A model generated the notes under the pieces. That model did not search any database, was not told the origin of the DNA, and was given only the letters and a program-made list of their open reading frames with translations. From contig WPIO01000006.1 in NCBI GenBank assembly GCA_009760855.2, positions 7,995,001 to 8,059,000 on the forward strand: DNA of 64,000 nucleotides, in the 5' to 3' direction. The translations under genes and the position numbers were made by a program. Positions 44,655-55,755 of this stretch are shown here, piece after piece. Each line of letters begins with the position of its first letter. The stretch's first letter is position 1. Origin of the DNA: Cristatella mucedo (lineage: Eukaryota; Bryozoa; Phylactolaemata; Cristatellidae).

Positions 44655-45529
44655 GTAGATTGCCACAACACGACGCTAGCTGACACGCTCGACGAGTTTG
44701 CATCTCTGATTAAGCGTACTGTGCGCCCTCACCCAGACGGCTTATGGTTTACCGCAGCCATTCAACTAGTTAGGTCTACTAAGAGAAAACTTAAAAAGCA
44801 AACAAAAGATCAGGACTGACTGTACATCGACAGGCCGTAGGTCTTACCAATAGATCAAAGCAAAAGCCAAGTCAAGCTTTTATAAAAACATTGTTGAATC
44901 ACGAATGCACAATGCAAAAATGCTGATTTCGACATTCAACCATCTCCTTAGCCGCTACCAGGTTAGCTCCTTACCTAGGGATCTCTGTGGTTATCTAGCT
45001 GATCGCTTCTCTAGCGTTTTTGTCAACAAGATAGACAAGATCTGGGAGTTCATCTCTAAGATGGCAGCATCCCACTGGAATCATGTCCCTTAATTCCATG
45101 CAAAACCTCTATGTCTACATACAAGAGGTCACTAGTGACCTCGTGCTGAAGTTCATATCCCAATCAAAGAAGACAACAAGGCCTCCTGAACCTATTCACA
45201 CAGTGCTGCTTCTTCGATGTATTGATTTGCTGCTGCCACTAACATCGTAAATATGTCATTAGCTTCAGGTCATGCCCCAGCACCTTTTAAAAGGGCTATT
45301 GACAAGCCACTACTCAAGAAAGCAACGGAAGACCAAGAGAACTTGAACAACTTCTGCAACGTTTACCTTCTACTGTTCTTATAAAAGACACTGGAACGTG
45401 TCGTAGCAGACCAGCTGAACTCATAAATTGAAACTTTGAACCTTGCTAGTAAGTTTCAGTTTGGTTCTAGAGCTAATCACTCCACAGAGTCAGCATTGAT
45501 TCGGGTGTATAGCTACCTACTTAGGAATG
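44655..45529 (+). mobile_element. LINE-A copy, upstream half (linker and RT N-terminal part)
   Basis: Plus-strand LINE-A beginning in the endonuclease-RT linker (CTAGCTGACACGCTCGACGA) and running through HNAKMLISTFNHLLSRYQVSSLP, DRFSSVFVNKIDKI, an RT N-terminal region (AAGCCACTACTCAAGAAAGC) and FGSRANHSTESALI (about 45455-45500). It stops at GGAATG where a LINE-B copy is inserted. The element continues at 46463. Confidence 0.85.
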
Positions 45530-46462
45530 TAATATATCTCCGTCTGTAACTTTTCAAAGCTACGAAGACTATGTGGGTGCTGCGCACGAGAGTTTTGTAC
45601 AGCCCACACTCACAGCCTAGGCGGCTTTCGGTACGCATTCGATAGTCAACAGATTTCGTCTCACGCAACAAAGAGAAAGTAGGAAGCATGGGAGAGTCAG
45701 GAGAGCAGTTGAGGTAGTGAGTAGCATGTAAATAGCAGCTCCGGACCGCTAGAAAGAATGAGCCATAGTCGGCAGCAGGAGAGTAGTTATCGTTGCACAA
45801 GAATCGTGGAAGCAAGTTCGACAGTCTAGGACATGCAGAGCTAAGGGTTGTGGGCTAAAGTCTGTCGCCAACGGTTTTTAAGCGGAGGAATGAAACGGCA
45901 AATTTATTTTCCATACAGGGCCTGGGGGCACGAGGAGGCTGAAACTGGTGCAACAGTTCAGCTAGGTATTTAGGAGCCTAGCCGTGACTGGCCTTGCGGG
46001 TCAGCTTAAGAACTTTTCTCTGTGTTCATTGATCAACCTGCAGCCATCCCTAGTTGTTTTAGCAAGGGAGATTTGCGTGGTCAAACCTCCGGACTTGACA
46101 ACTAGCCTTGCAGCCATATTCATAGTCAGCTACAGTGGCCTAGCTGCAGTTGCTTTTTTTTTGGTAGCCCAGCCAAAAGAGAATTACAATAGTCAAGCCG
46201 AGACAGAACTAAGGAGCTAGTTAAATTTTTTGCAATCCACCATGGAAGACAGCTCCTTATCTTAGATTGGGATCAGACATGATGGCAAGCTGTAGAAGGA
46301 GATTTTTAAAAGCAGCTTTTGAAATTTAATCAGCGGTCAAAAACCACACCCAAATTTCGAGCACGTGGTGATGGTCGCACAACAGCATCACCTATTAGAA
46401 GAGCAAAGCCTTCTAATCCTGCTACACGCTTAGGGTGTCGTATGAGCAGCAGTTCAGTTTTC
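45530..46462 (-). mobile_element. LINE-B copy inserted in LINE-A, with target duplication
   Basis: 933-bp minus-strand LINE-B, 5' truncated. The 3' end (TAATATATCTCCGTCTGTAAC on plus) lies at 45530, with an RT tail region at 45800-46000 and a thumb region to about 46462. It is flanked by the direct repeat GGAATG (45524-45529 and 46463-46468). The repeated bases belong to the interrupted LINE-A reading ACTTAGGAATG / GAATGCGGACG, matching the uninterrupted sequence ACTTAGAAATGCAGACATG of the long copy. Confidence 0.88.
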
Positions 46463-48178
46463 GGAATGCGGACGTAGGTCGAGTTTCTCTGTTGTTTTGC
46501 TCGATCTTTCAGCAGCTGATGATACCATCGATCACCGAGTCTTCTTGAGCGTCTCTTCTTTATCATGCCTGGGAATCACTGGCACTGCATTGCATTGGTT
46601 ACAGTTCTCAGTGAGAGACAGAGTATTGATATGAATGGAGAAAGATCATTCGAAGAATGTCTGAAGTAAGGGGTACCTCTGGGATCTGTGCTCGGTCCTG
46701 TTACTTTTACTGTTTATACTGTCCATCGTGCCGATGCGATTGCCAAGTACAGTCTAGACTTTCACTTCAATGCAGATGACATTCAGTTGTATCTTTGCTT
46801 TGATTCCTCACAGCCCTCCAGCAAGTCGAATTCTCCAACTCACTTGCTGCATGTATTGATGACATCCACACATGGATCGCAGCAAATTTTCTAAAACTAA
46901 ATGATGATAAAACTAACTTACTAGTTATGGGAAAACCAAGTGTTATTCACAAATTGGAAAGGCTGACGCTCAAAATCGGCTCTGCCAGCATATCTCCTGA
47001 TGAATCTGCACGAAATCTAGGTGTCATGTTCTAAAGTGACCTTCCATTAGACGACCGCATCAGTTCCACAGTCAAGTCTGCCTATTTCAGCTACATAACT
47101 GTGATGGAACATGACTCTACAGCCTGCGAGCACTGGACGGAGACCCTACGAGGGCTCCGACTGCCTAAGCTGCCGCAGGCTCACGAATTGTGGAGGCTGG
47201 ACGATGACTCGGCAGATGACTCGGCAGTCCTGCTCAAATCCTTGCAGTGTCGCCATGTGTGGGGAAATCAATCTATCACAAACTACCGCCAGCTGTCGGG
47301 CGGATTCGGAAGAAACAGTGGCTCGAAAGTGCGAAAAACCTGGCATGCATTAAATATAAGGGCTGCCGAAGGAGTACAACGGAGGCAGGGCTAGATCTCT
47401 CGACGCCGGCAGCAGTCTAGAGTTTGTAGAATTGGTTTGGAGAATAAAATGTTTGGTATTGGAGCCAACAGGCTTGTTGATGGGTCGCTCTACTCAACCT
47501 GACGACTGGTTGTGCGGAGGGCTGTCGCAATAACATTGCTAGAATTCAGACTTCTGCAACTCACTGCTTGCTGGTCAACCGGCCTGTGCACTCAGGCGCT
47601 AGCAGATAGTGCAAAACTCCGCAGCTAGGCTTGTCTGTCGTGGGTGTCACAGTTGCCACGTCACACCACTTCTCACCGACCTGCAGTGGCTACCTGTCCG
47701 GCTATGCAGCGACTTCGAGGTTTAGTCACTCACTTTTAGGTCCCTTCATTCTTTAGCTCCAACCTACCTATCAGATCTGCTCCCCACCAGGCAAGCATCG
47801 TACCACCTGGTTTTCGGGATCTCACTGTTTACCCATACTTTTTACAAATCTCAACTTCTTTGAAGACCACGCCTTTAGTTCGTATGCTCCCAAAGCCTGG
47901 AACTCACTCCCGACTTGCGTCACGACATCTCCTGACTTGACCACATTTAAAAGGAAAATAAAAATGCATCTATTTATTACAGCATTTAGTGTGTCCCTGT
48001 GATTCGTCCTTCATGTGCTTATGCGTGCTGACACTTAACATGCTTCCACTAACCAAACTTGCATGCGCCATTCGAACGTACTTCCTTTGTAGCAAATTTA
48101 AAGTGCCTAGACAGAAATTGATTTCTCTGAGGGCGCTATATCAAATGAATTATTATTATTATTGTTATTGTCATTATC
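46463..48178 (+). mobile_element. LINE-A copy, downstream half (continuation), with solo LTR insertion
   Basis: Continues the LINE-A begun at 44655: LLFCSIFQQLMIPSI-type RT palm, then GSVLGPVTFTVYTV (46690-46730), FHFNADDIQLYLCFDSS (active site, 46760-46810), thumb, an interruption by solo LTR 2 (47100-47529), a small internal deletion, RT tail (TRQASYHLVFGIS, SYAPKAWNSLPTCV) and 3' UTR ending in ATT/GTT repeats at about 48150-48178. Stops make it inactive. Confidence 0.88.
47100..47529. mobile_element. Solo LTR 2 (430 bp) inserted in LINE-A
   Basis: The LINE-A sequence CAGCTACATAAC (ending 47099) continues at 47535 with ATTGCTAGAATTC, exactly as in the uninterrupted copies (CTACATAACATTGCTAAAATTC). 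Between them lies a TG...CA element starting TGTGATGG and ending CTGTCGCA, followed by a second ATAAC (47530-47534). This gives a 5-bp target duplication. An AATAAA signal is at about 47444-47449. Size, TG/CA ends and 5-bp duplication identify a solo LTR. Its sequence is unlike solo LTR 1, so it is a second family. Two overlapping plus-strand ORFs in it are not genes. Confidence 0.87.
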
Positions 48179-48238
48179 ATCATAGCTAGGAGGCTTTGAA
48201 AATGAGGCGGCTAGGCTCTATCAGTGGCTCATGCATGC

Positions 48239-48246
48239 AAACACAC

Positions 48247-48332
<86 letters not shown>

Positions 48333-48378
48333 GTATATATATATGTATATATGTATATATATATATATATATATGCAT
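48239..48378. repeat. CA then TA compound microsatellite
   Basis: About 80 bp of CA dinucleotide followed by about 55 bp of AT with regular GTATATAT interruptions. Confidence 0.97.
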
Positions 48379-48680
48379 GTATATATGTTTACAACTTCTG
48401 ACGTCGAAATAGTTAGGGACCGGAAAACCTGTCGTTCATCAAATTTCCGTCAGTGGAGAATGATATATGATAGCACTCTCAGTACCAATAATGCATGTCT
48501 GACAGACACCGTTTTCTCCATACTGATTTTGGCATTGTAAAGTCTACTGAACGAGCGAGGATTTTGAAATTTTTCATGGATAAATTTTAATTTCAGACCA
48601 ATTTACGTGATCATCGCCAAGTTTTAGTTTCTTCTGAATCTCCGATTTTTTTTAAGTCGAACCGCCGTAAGTGGGGGCTG

Positions 48681-48880
<200 letters not shown>

Positions 48881-50045
48881 TCTATTGGTCGGAGCCATAC
48901 ACCTAAAAAAAACATTAACAAGCACAGAAAAGTATAAGAGGAAGGAAAAGGAAAGTTTCAAGACTGTACGCGACGTAAACTGTTCACATATATCTGCTCC
49001 AACTATTCTTGCATCCTAAATAATTAAAATGCGACAACAAAATTAAGAGTAACACTCTTACCGCGCTACGTGAGCAATATCCCTGTTCATCATCAAGCAG
49101 TCGTTTCCCAGTTTTCGCATCGCTCTCGCATCTTGACATGGAAATATTTGGAAGCTTCATTCCAAAAATGGACACACCTAGATATAGAACGCAGCTAATC
49201 TTCCAGCACGCACAAGCGGTCACGTTCGCATAGCAAATATCCAATAGGTCGAAAATGAAAACCCGGATGCAAGTGCTAGAATTAGAAAAGACTTTCACTA
49301 CTTTGCCGATCGCATCGAAAGTAATAATTCGTGGGAATTTTCAGTCGTACAATTATTGCTCGTTCAGACGCTTAGAAGCTGCACGATAGTCTACCGTATA
49401 TCAATGGCCACCGTACTTACCATTTACAGTGTCATCATACATGCAACCGCAAGGTTTACTTGGTGAGGAAAGTGAATAAACGGTAGAGCGCCTGCTGGGA
49501 CTTTATTTCGTAGGCGGCACGCCCCGAAAGCTGCTTGCAGTCTCCAATAATTTTTAAACGGAGCGATGCCACGGGCTCTCTACTCTGGCCTCTTTCAGTG
49601 GATGCAACTAACGGGGTAATTCGCTGTATGCCCATACTAATAAGGGGCGGTGGTTTTTAGTCAAGTGTATTGCAATTCATCTGAAGCGTTTACAAGAAAG
49701 ACAGGTTTATCTGTGCCATCGCTGTTGCGGCAGTGTGTTTCGGCAGTGTGTCAGATCTACGCGTTCGGCAATCCACGGAGTGGTTTCCTAGACGAGCTAA
49801 CTGACTCGAATACAGCTCCGCCACCAACGACGTCAGTTCTCAAGAGGGAGCTACCTGTCCAGATCGCTTGGATATTTTAATGCTCTCGTAGATACGCAAA
49901 GGGTTGTGATGGAGTTAAGCTTTAAAAACGTTTCACCCAGATCAGCACGATGCCTAGGTGAACCTGTTGCCTTCGCTAAGCCTCGCTACCAGAACTCAAA
50001 CTATGGAGCTGTCGAGGCTACTGAAAAGACAGCAACACATGCACC
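48881..50045. other. Unassigned sequence
   Basis: No recognised gene or repeat. Confidence 0.4.
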
Positions 50046-50333
50046 ACTTTCTTAAGCAACGACAACTAGTCTCCAGCCACCGACTATGGCACATCTTTTT
50101 CAGCGGTCCTGAACTGCTACTTCTATGCTACTCACTACCTCAACTGCTCTCCTGACTCTGCTATGCTTCCCACTTTCTCTTTGTTGCGTGAGACGAAGTC
50201 TGTTGGCTACCGAATGCGTACCGAAAGCCGCTTAGGCTGTGAGTGTGCTATACAAAACTCTCCTGAGTAACACCCACATGGTCTTTATGACTTTGTGGAG
50301 TTACTGACGGAGATACATTACATTACATTACTT
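50046..50333 (+). mobile_element. LINE-B 3' UTR fragment
   Basis: GCAACGACAACTAGTCTCC, CGACTATGGCACATC, CTCACTACCTCAACTGC, GTGAGACGAAGTCTGTTGGC, CAAAACTCTCCTG and the ACATT-repeat tail. Nearly identical to 17050-17330, so a recent insertion. Confidence 0.9.
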
Positions 50334-50514
50334 TCAACTTCAACTTATGGGCGAAAGTGCAAACCCCTAGTCCTGCTGTGGATCTATGATAAAAACCAGC
50401 GCCGCCATTTGAGTTCCTATTGGACTAGCACGCACAAAAACACTACGTCGCTCACTAGTGGTTACACGGTGATATGAACCACAATGTTGTGACACACTTC
50501 TCTGCCAGTACTCA

Positions 50515-50645
50515 TCGCCGAGCTAGTTTGGCCCAGTGATTAAGACCAAGGTCAAGGGCTCGAGCCCCGTGGCGTATATGAAGCACCTGAATAGAGATTA
50601 AGTTCTCTTGGGGCTGTGTACAAATGAATTATTTTATAAAATTAC
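50515..50645 (+). mobile_element. SINE-2 copy (tRNA-derived head, LINE-A-like tail)
   Basis: Head with box A-like TTTGGCCCAGTGATTAAG and box B-like AGGGCTCGAGCCCC, then GTGGCGTATATGAAGCAC, CTGAATAGAGATTAAGTTCTC and TTGGGGCTGTGTACAAATG. The last part parallels the LINE-A end (AGAGATTGAGTTCTCTGAGGG, GCTTTATCAAGTG). A related copy lies at 19895-20010. Confidence 0.7.
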
Positions 50646-51522
50646 ACGATAACAAATAATACTAGCAGCAATAGATCGCTTCAATTAAACCATCAGAGAT
50701 TCTGATCTATCTCCAGGGGCGAGGTGCTTGCTCTTCAAGACACAGTTTGAGTCCAATAGTGGGCGGTCCTTAATTGCCCACTATTGGCTCTTCAGACTTC
50801 TGACCCTATATAAAAGGGGCTGCTAATACAGGTAACCTTTTACCCCAGGACAGTCCGAGGGTTAGATTCAGACGCCACTACAAGATGCATTTGAGGTAGC
50901 CGCGCATTCAACAGCAGTTGGTGCTATTTATTTATGCAAATTGCTGCAAGCAATCTCGTCACGTCCGATCGGCAAGCTGCAGTGTACCTGACTGAGTCAT
51001 TAAAGCAAAATATCCTCTAATATATAAAGCATTCCGTGCTGACTAGAGCTCCTAGCAACAGAAAGCTCAACGCGATCACGTGAAGACGCTGCAAGGCATT
51101 AACCATGACTGTGCTGGCTACTTTGGCCTTGCTACTCGTATGACCGTATTGTGTCTTGAGCTATGGCTCAAGTCAATGCAGTGGAGCAGCATGAACATTC
51201 TCTCTTACTTTTCAATATGTTCCTGACGTCTTCTCCGCTGCACGTCGAGGGCATGCAAGCGCCATATTGAAGCAAACCCGCCGCTCCAGGCTATATGCAA
51301 ATACAACATAAAACCAGTTATCTCTGCGTTTATTCGCCTTTTCGCTCTGCCGCATTCATTACACAAGAGCCTCGGTGCTCGGACAAGAACCGATAATCAC
51401 TGGCCTACATATTTCACACCAGTAAGCACCCAAAGCGAAGACGATTCTAGAGCAACGAAATATTGACTTTAGCAAAGGCAAAGGATGGCTGCCAAGAATA
51501 ATGTATGACAGTAACAAGAGCA
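50646..51522. other. Unassigned sequence
   Basis: Contains an inverted pair of about 15 bp (CCAATAGTGGGC / GCCCACTATTGG) at about 50753-50788. Otherwise nothing recognised. Confidence 0.4.
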
Positions 51523-52635
51523 GTGCCAATAATAATAATAATACGCTTGATAAAGCGCCCTCGGAGAACTCAATCTCTTTCTAAGCGCTTTTCATTCGCT
51601 GCAATGGGAAATGCAATTGAATGGTGAGTAATATCATGCTTGATAAACAACATGAACAACATGGTAAGGGGTGACATGCACAGGGTCAGCATGCAAATGT
51701 GGTTAGTGGCAGCATTTACAGTGTCAGCACGCATAAGCACACCAAGGACGAATCACAGGGATACACTAAATTCTGTCCTAAGCTGGTGTGTTTTTTAGTT
51801 CTTTTTAAATGTGGTCAGGTCAGGAGATGTTCTGACGCAAGTCGGGAGGGAGTTCCAGGCTTTGGAAACATACGAACTAAATTCACGGTCTCCAAAGGAT
51901 TTGAGGTTTGTACGAGGTCTTGGTAAACGGTTGGATTCCGAAAAGCGGGTGGTACGATGCTCGGCCTCGTGGGAATGTAGATCTGAGAGATAGGCTGGAG
52001 CCAAAGAATGAAGTGACCTAAAAGTGAGCGACAAAACCTTGAAGTCAATCCGTTGCTTGAATGGTAGCCAGTGCAGGTCGGTGAGAAGTGGTGTGATGTG
52101 GCGACTGCGACGCTCACGACAGACAAGTCAAGCTGCGGAGTTTTGCACCAGCTGCAATCGCCTGATCTTACCCGCCGGTAGGCCAGTAAGCAGTGAGTTG
52201 CAGGAGTCGAGACGGGATGTCACGAATGCATGGACCAACTTGGACGTGGTATCCTTATCTAAGCAAGCCCGAATTTTAGCAATTCTATGTAGCTGAAAGT
52301 AGGCAAATTTGACTGTGGAGCTGATGTGGTCGTCTAACGAGAGGTCGCTTTGGACAATGACACCTAGATTTCGAGTTGATTCAACAGGATATATTCTGGC
52401 AGAGCCAATTTTGAGCGTCAGCCTTTTCAATTTCTGAATCACACTGGGTTTGCCCATAACTAGTAAGTTAGTTTTCTCATTGTTTAGTTTTTAGAAAATT
52501 TGCTGCCATCCATGTGCGGATGTCATCAGTACATGCAGCAAGTGAGTCGAGAGAATTCGAGGTGCTCGAAGGCTGGGAGGGATCAAATCAAAGGTACAAC
52601 TGAGTGTCATCCGCGTAGAAATGAAGGCCTAGATG
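51523..52635 (-). mobile_element. LINE-A copy, RT C-terminal half and 3' UTR
   Basis: Minus strand: AAT tail at about 51526-51545, a full 3' UTR, then RT tail and thumb. Translated motifs are LVQNSAA, LDSCNSLLTGLPAG, QLHRIAKIRACLDKD and a 5' truncation just after the YADD region (52615-52635, GAAATGAAGGCCTAG on plus). Close to the copy at 7937-9105. Confidence 0.87.
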
Positions 52636-52809
52636 CCAAGAAATCTTGAACTAATGCATAATATAAAAGCATGCATAATATAAAATCAGTGAATTGCACA
52701 TCATTAGTCATAGAGCAGCCACTATGTATACAATGACATGGATCCCTATCGTTGAACCTTCCGTTGAAAGCCTAAAGTCTTATCAACTCTTGTTTTAATT
52801 GTCTCGAAG

Positions 52810-53218
52810 ATTTAACCTTGTACGCCGCAGCAACTTTTTTCACAACCCATCTTGTATATACCGGCGGTCCCGGGCGGTTCATTGGTTCATGTAGGTTATG
52901 CAAAGTCAATCTAGTTCATTCACAGCTTCTATGTTCCGTCTCTTGAAAAATTTTCTTGCAATTTGCCTCACTACGATAATAGTTTGCAATTGATCTAATA
53001 TTCTATTACGATGAAAATATGCATAAATTAATCTTAATATTGCATAAATACATAGCTATATGCACTAATAAGTTCTTTTTCATTTAAACTTCACCAACTA
53101 TCATTCTTTTGATGGATTTGCGCTTAATTACGAAGCCTAATTAGCCAAAACAAAAAATTAAGCATCCAGAGTCCAAGTAAAATTCAAATAAATCTTGCTC
53201 AAGAACAGTAAATACAAA
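52810..53218. repeat. First unit of a tandem duplication (about 0.4 kb)
   Basis: This unit and the one at 53255-53630 share, in the same order, CTTGTA(C/A)GCC, CAC(A/G)A(A/G)CCA(T/C)(C/G)TTGTATA, TTCGTAGCTTCTA-like, GTCTCTTGAA, ATGCATAA(A)TTAATCTT, AAGCCTAATTxGC and AATCCAGAGTCCAAGTAAAATTC-like text. Overall divergence is substantial, so the duplication is old. The DNA is AT-rich and non-coding. It lies in intron 2 of NRF-like gene B. Confidence 0.8.
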
Positions 53219-53254
53219 TTTATAAATAAAATCACATACATCTTGCATTTATAA

Positions 53255-53630
53255 TCTTGTAAGCCATACCAAATTTGTTCACGAGCCACGTTGTATACGA
53301 TCGATTAACTGGCGGTCTGTCGCTTCATATGCGTTATCCAAAGCCAATGTCATTTATTCGTAGCTTCTACGTTTTGTCTCTTAACGGATTTTCCTGCTAT
53401 TGTCTCTTGAAACTGTTTTAATACCTTATTGGCAGCAAAGTATGCATAATTAATCTTCTTTCTCATTTCTATATAGATATCCGGTAGTAATTTCTCTTTC
53501 AGTTCAATTTCTCTAACTGTAATTCATTTTGCGGATGTACGCATATTTCCAAAGCCTAATTGGCGAAAGCAAAATTACAATCCAGAGTCCAAGTAAAATT
53601 CAACTAAATCCTGCTCAAGAAATAAGAGCT
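53255..53630. repeat. Second unit of the tandem duplication
   Basis: Partner of 52810-53218. It ends about 20 bp from the donor of gene B exon 2. The exon itself is not duplicated. Confidence 0.8.
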
Positions 53631-53648
53631 TCACTTATGTCAACTTAC

Positions 53649-53860
53649 GCTCTGCAGCATTAAGGCGAGGCTGCTTGGAATTTCGAAGTGTATTTCGCAG
53701 TAGCTGCCTGTGAATTCGCTTGTTGTCAATCGTGCATCGCGTCCCATCTCCCGGTCTTCTTCGGGTGGCACTGTCACTTGCTCGCACTGGTCCTTCGCGC
53801 CTGCCCACTTTAAGTTTCCCGTCAGTATTCCGGACACAGGTTTACCCCAGGCGTCTATCA
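53649..53860 (-). CDS. NRF-6-like gene B, exon 2 (core of the NRF domain)
   Basis: Second coding exon of the paralogue. Acceptor CCTTTCCCTTGAAG ends at 53861 and donor GTAAGT starts at 53648. Joining to exon 1 completes a Met codon and reads WALNMIDAWGKPVSGILTGN, the NRF signature, then AKDQCEQV and GSYCEIHFEIP. It adds Met211 plus 70 codons and ends in phase 0, exactly like gene A exon 2 (68 codons). Cysteines at about residues 236 and 265 match those of A. The loop between them is acidic and unlike A (PPEEDREMGRDA). The predicted place is extracellular/lumenal, ahead of a multipass acyltransferase-type domain not located in the window. No stop or frameshift, so it appears functional. Confidence 0.88.
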
Positions 53861-54235
53861 CTTCAAGGGAAAGGCATTTACATGTAAGGCGGGCAGACAA
53901 TCACAGCACCCTCGACGAAGCTATAAATGAACGTAGTAGGGGAGCAGGCAGTCTATACATCGGCACTGAAGCAATCCAACATTGCCATCAACTCTCTCAC
54001 TGACTTCTGCTGATTCAGGATTCGCTTACCGGGATTTTTTGGCGATCATTATTTTCCTACTTCAGCTGAAGTTACAAAATTAAAGTCGTTGAGAAGGATA
54101 CCATTTAAAGGCAGCACATGCATGCTGTAAACACGATAACCATAACTATTTCACAAAATGTTTGCTGGTGAATGCTGACAGTTGAAAATATCTAGCAAGA
54201 TATCACTCTTACGTAGAACACTCTTTCTGCCAAGT
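53861..54235 (-). other. Intron 1 of NRF-like gene B, 3' part
   Basis: No recognised feature besides the acceptor at its end. Confidence 0.5.
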
Positions 54236-54703
54236 GCTAAATAGTAATAATAATTTGATAAATTGGCCTAGCTTTAGGAAAACTGAATTGTATTATAGGT
54301 ATTCTAAACGAACTAGGAGAAATCATATCAATTGGATTATAATAAAAAGGTAATCTCAGCACACGTAATGTCACAACGGACATTTCGAGTAGTCTAAGAA
54401 AATGCAATGAGGAGCAGGTGAGTTTTAGCATAACTTGAAATTTAATTGAGCCAGGGGATTGTTAATGTCTGTCGGAATTGAGTTTCCAGCTTTTGAAGCT
54501 CACCGTACACAACAAGGTCTCCAAAGGATTTGAAGTTAGTTATGGGCAATACTAAATGACAAGATTCAGTTGAACGGAATGTAATGCAGAATGTAGTTGG
54601 GGTTACTTCTAACCAGTAATCTAGAGCGAGAGAGTGGAAAAACCTAAAAAGAGTGACAGAACCTTGATGTCAATACGCTGCCTGATTTAATTCCATTACA
54701 GGT

Positions 54704-54737
<34 letters not shown>

Positions 54738-55755
54738 GAGAGAGAGGAGTGACGTAATGTGGCAGAGGCGGCATTCATGGCTGAAAAGATTAGCTGTCAA
54801 ACTTTGCACCGGCTTTAAACTTGTTATTTCACAGGCAAGGAGATTTGAAATTCGTGAGCTACAAACTTCTAGATAAGATATCAAAATGTGAATAGACCAG
54901 AGTATCTTTTTTATCCTTATTTTATCAAGTCATAATTTTGAAATATTAGGGAGCTGAAATTAGACAGTCTTGATTATAGTGCTGACAGACTTGGTCATCT
55001 TGCAAAAATATTGTTTGGAATAAGTCACTCAGATTTTTTATATGAAACATAATAGATAATATGGTTTAATCATTATTAGGTTTTAGACTTTTAATTTTCT
55101 GAAAATCACAATTTCTGTTCACAATTAGTTTTCAGTTTCATTATTTTTAATTATAGAAAGTTTAAAGCCATCCAAGAGAAAATCTCTGCTATTCGTGCCG
55201 TGCAAAGGAGATAAGAGATTTTGACGACGTAGTGAAAGGCCGGAAGGGAGTAAAGCGCAAATACAGTTGCATATCATCTGCATTCAAAAGGAGGCGACGA
55301 CTGTGCTTGGTGGTTACATCGCAGGAGAGAGAGCTCCGATCGTGGCAGTCAATAGACCCGTAACAAATATTTGGAATACCGCCTATACTTTAGTATACAC
55401 CTATAAAAATACATTTTAAAGGCTGGTGACCGTTGAAAGTTCACAAATTTGCACTGTAATTTCGCACTGAGCTATTACACATTACCCAAACTATTGCACT
55501 GCAACGTCAGAGATGCCAAGGTGAGATGATGGATGTGCTCAAGAAGGTTTGATGATTGAAGGTATGGCAGTCCCAGCAGCAAATGACTGAAGGGCTCTGG
55601 CTAAAGATACATTAAGAGCAGCAATACCGAGCAGAAAATTCGCAGAGTCCGCTAGGGCAAGCGTGGATACGAGCAGCTTTAGTATTTTGGTGATGATGCC
55701 AGATGGCTTTGAATGGCAGCTAAACCACACCAGTAGAGTGACATGCACCGTCATG
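54236..55755 (-). mobile_element. Ancient LINE-A-type copy in intron 1 of gene B
   Basis: On the plus strand the order follows the complement of LINE-A: TAATAATAATTTGATAAATTG (tail, with most of the 3' UTR missing), AAGGTCTCCAAAGGATTTGAAG, CAGAACCTTGATGTCAAT, GTGACGTAATGTGGCAGAGG, TTTGCACCGGC, AAATACAGTTGCATATCATC (RT active-site part, degraded), then GATGCCAAGGTGAGATGATG. It is strongly diverged and includes a GA array at 54703-54746. It has the same orientation as gene B. Confidence 0.65.
54703..54746. repeat. GA microsatellite
   Basis: GAGAGA repeat with one GC interruption, inside the old LINE copy. Confidence 0.95.

Noticed and set aside
47101-47394. Plus-strand 97-codon ORF in LINE-A
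   Set aside because: It lies wholly inside solo LTR 2, whose target duplication and ends are clear. No domain.
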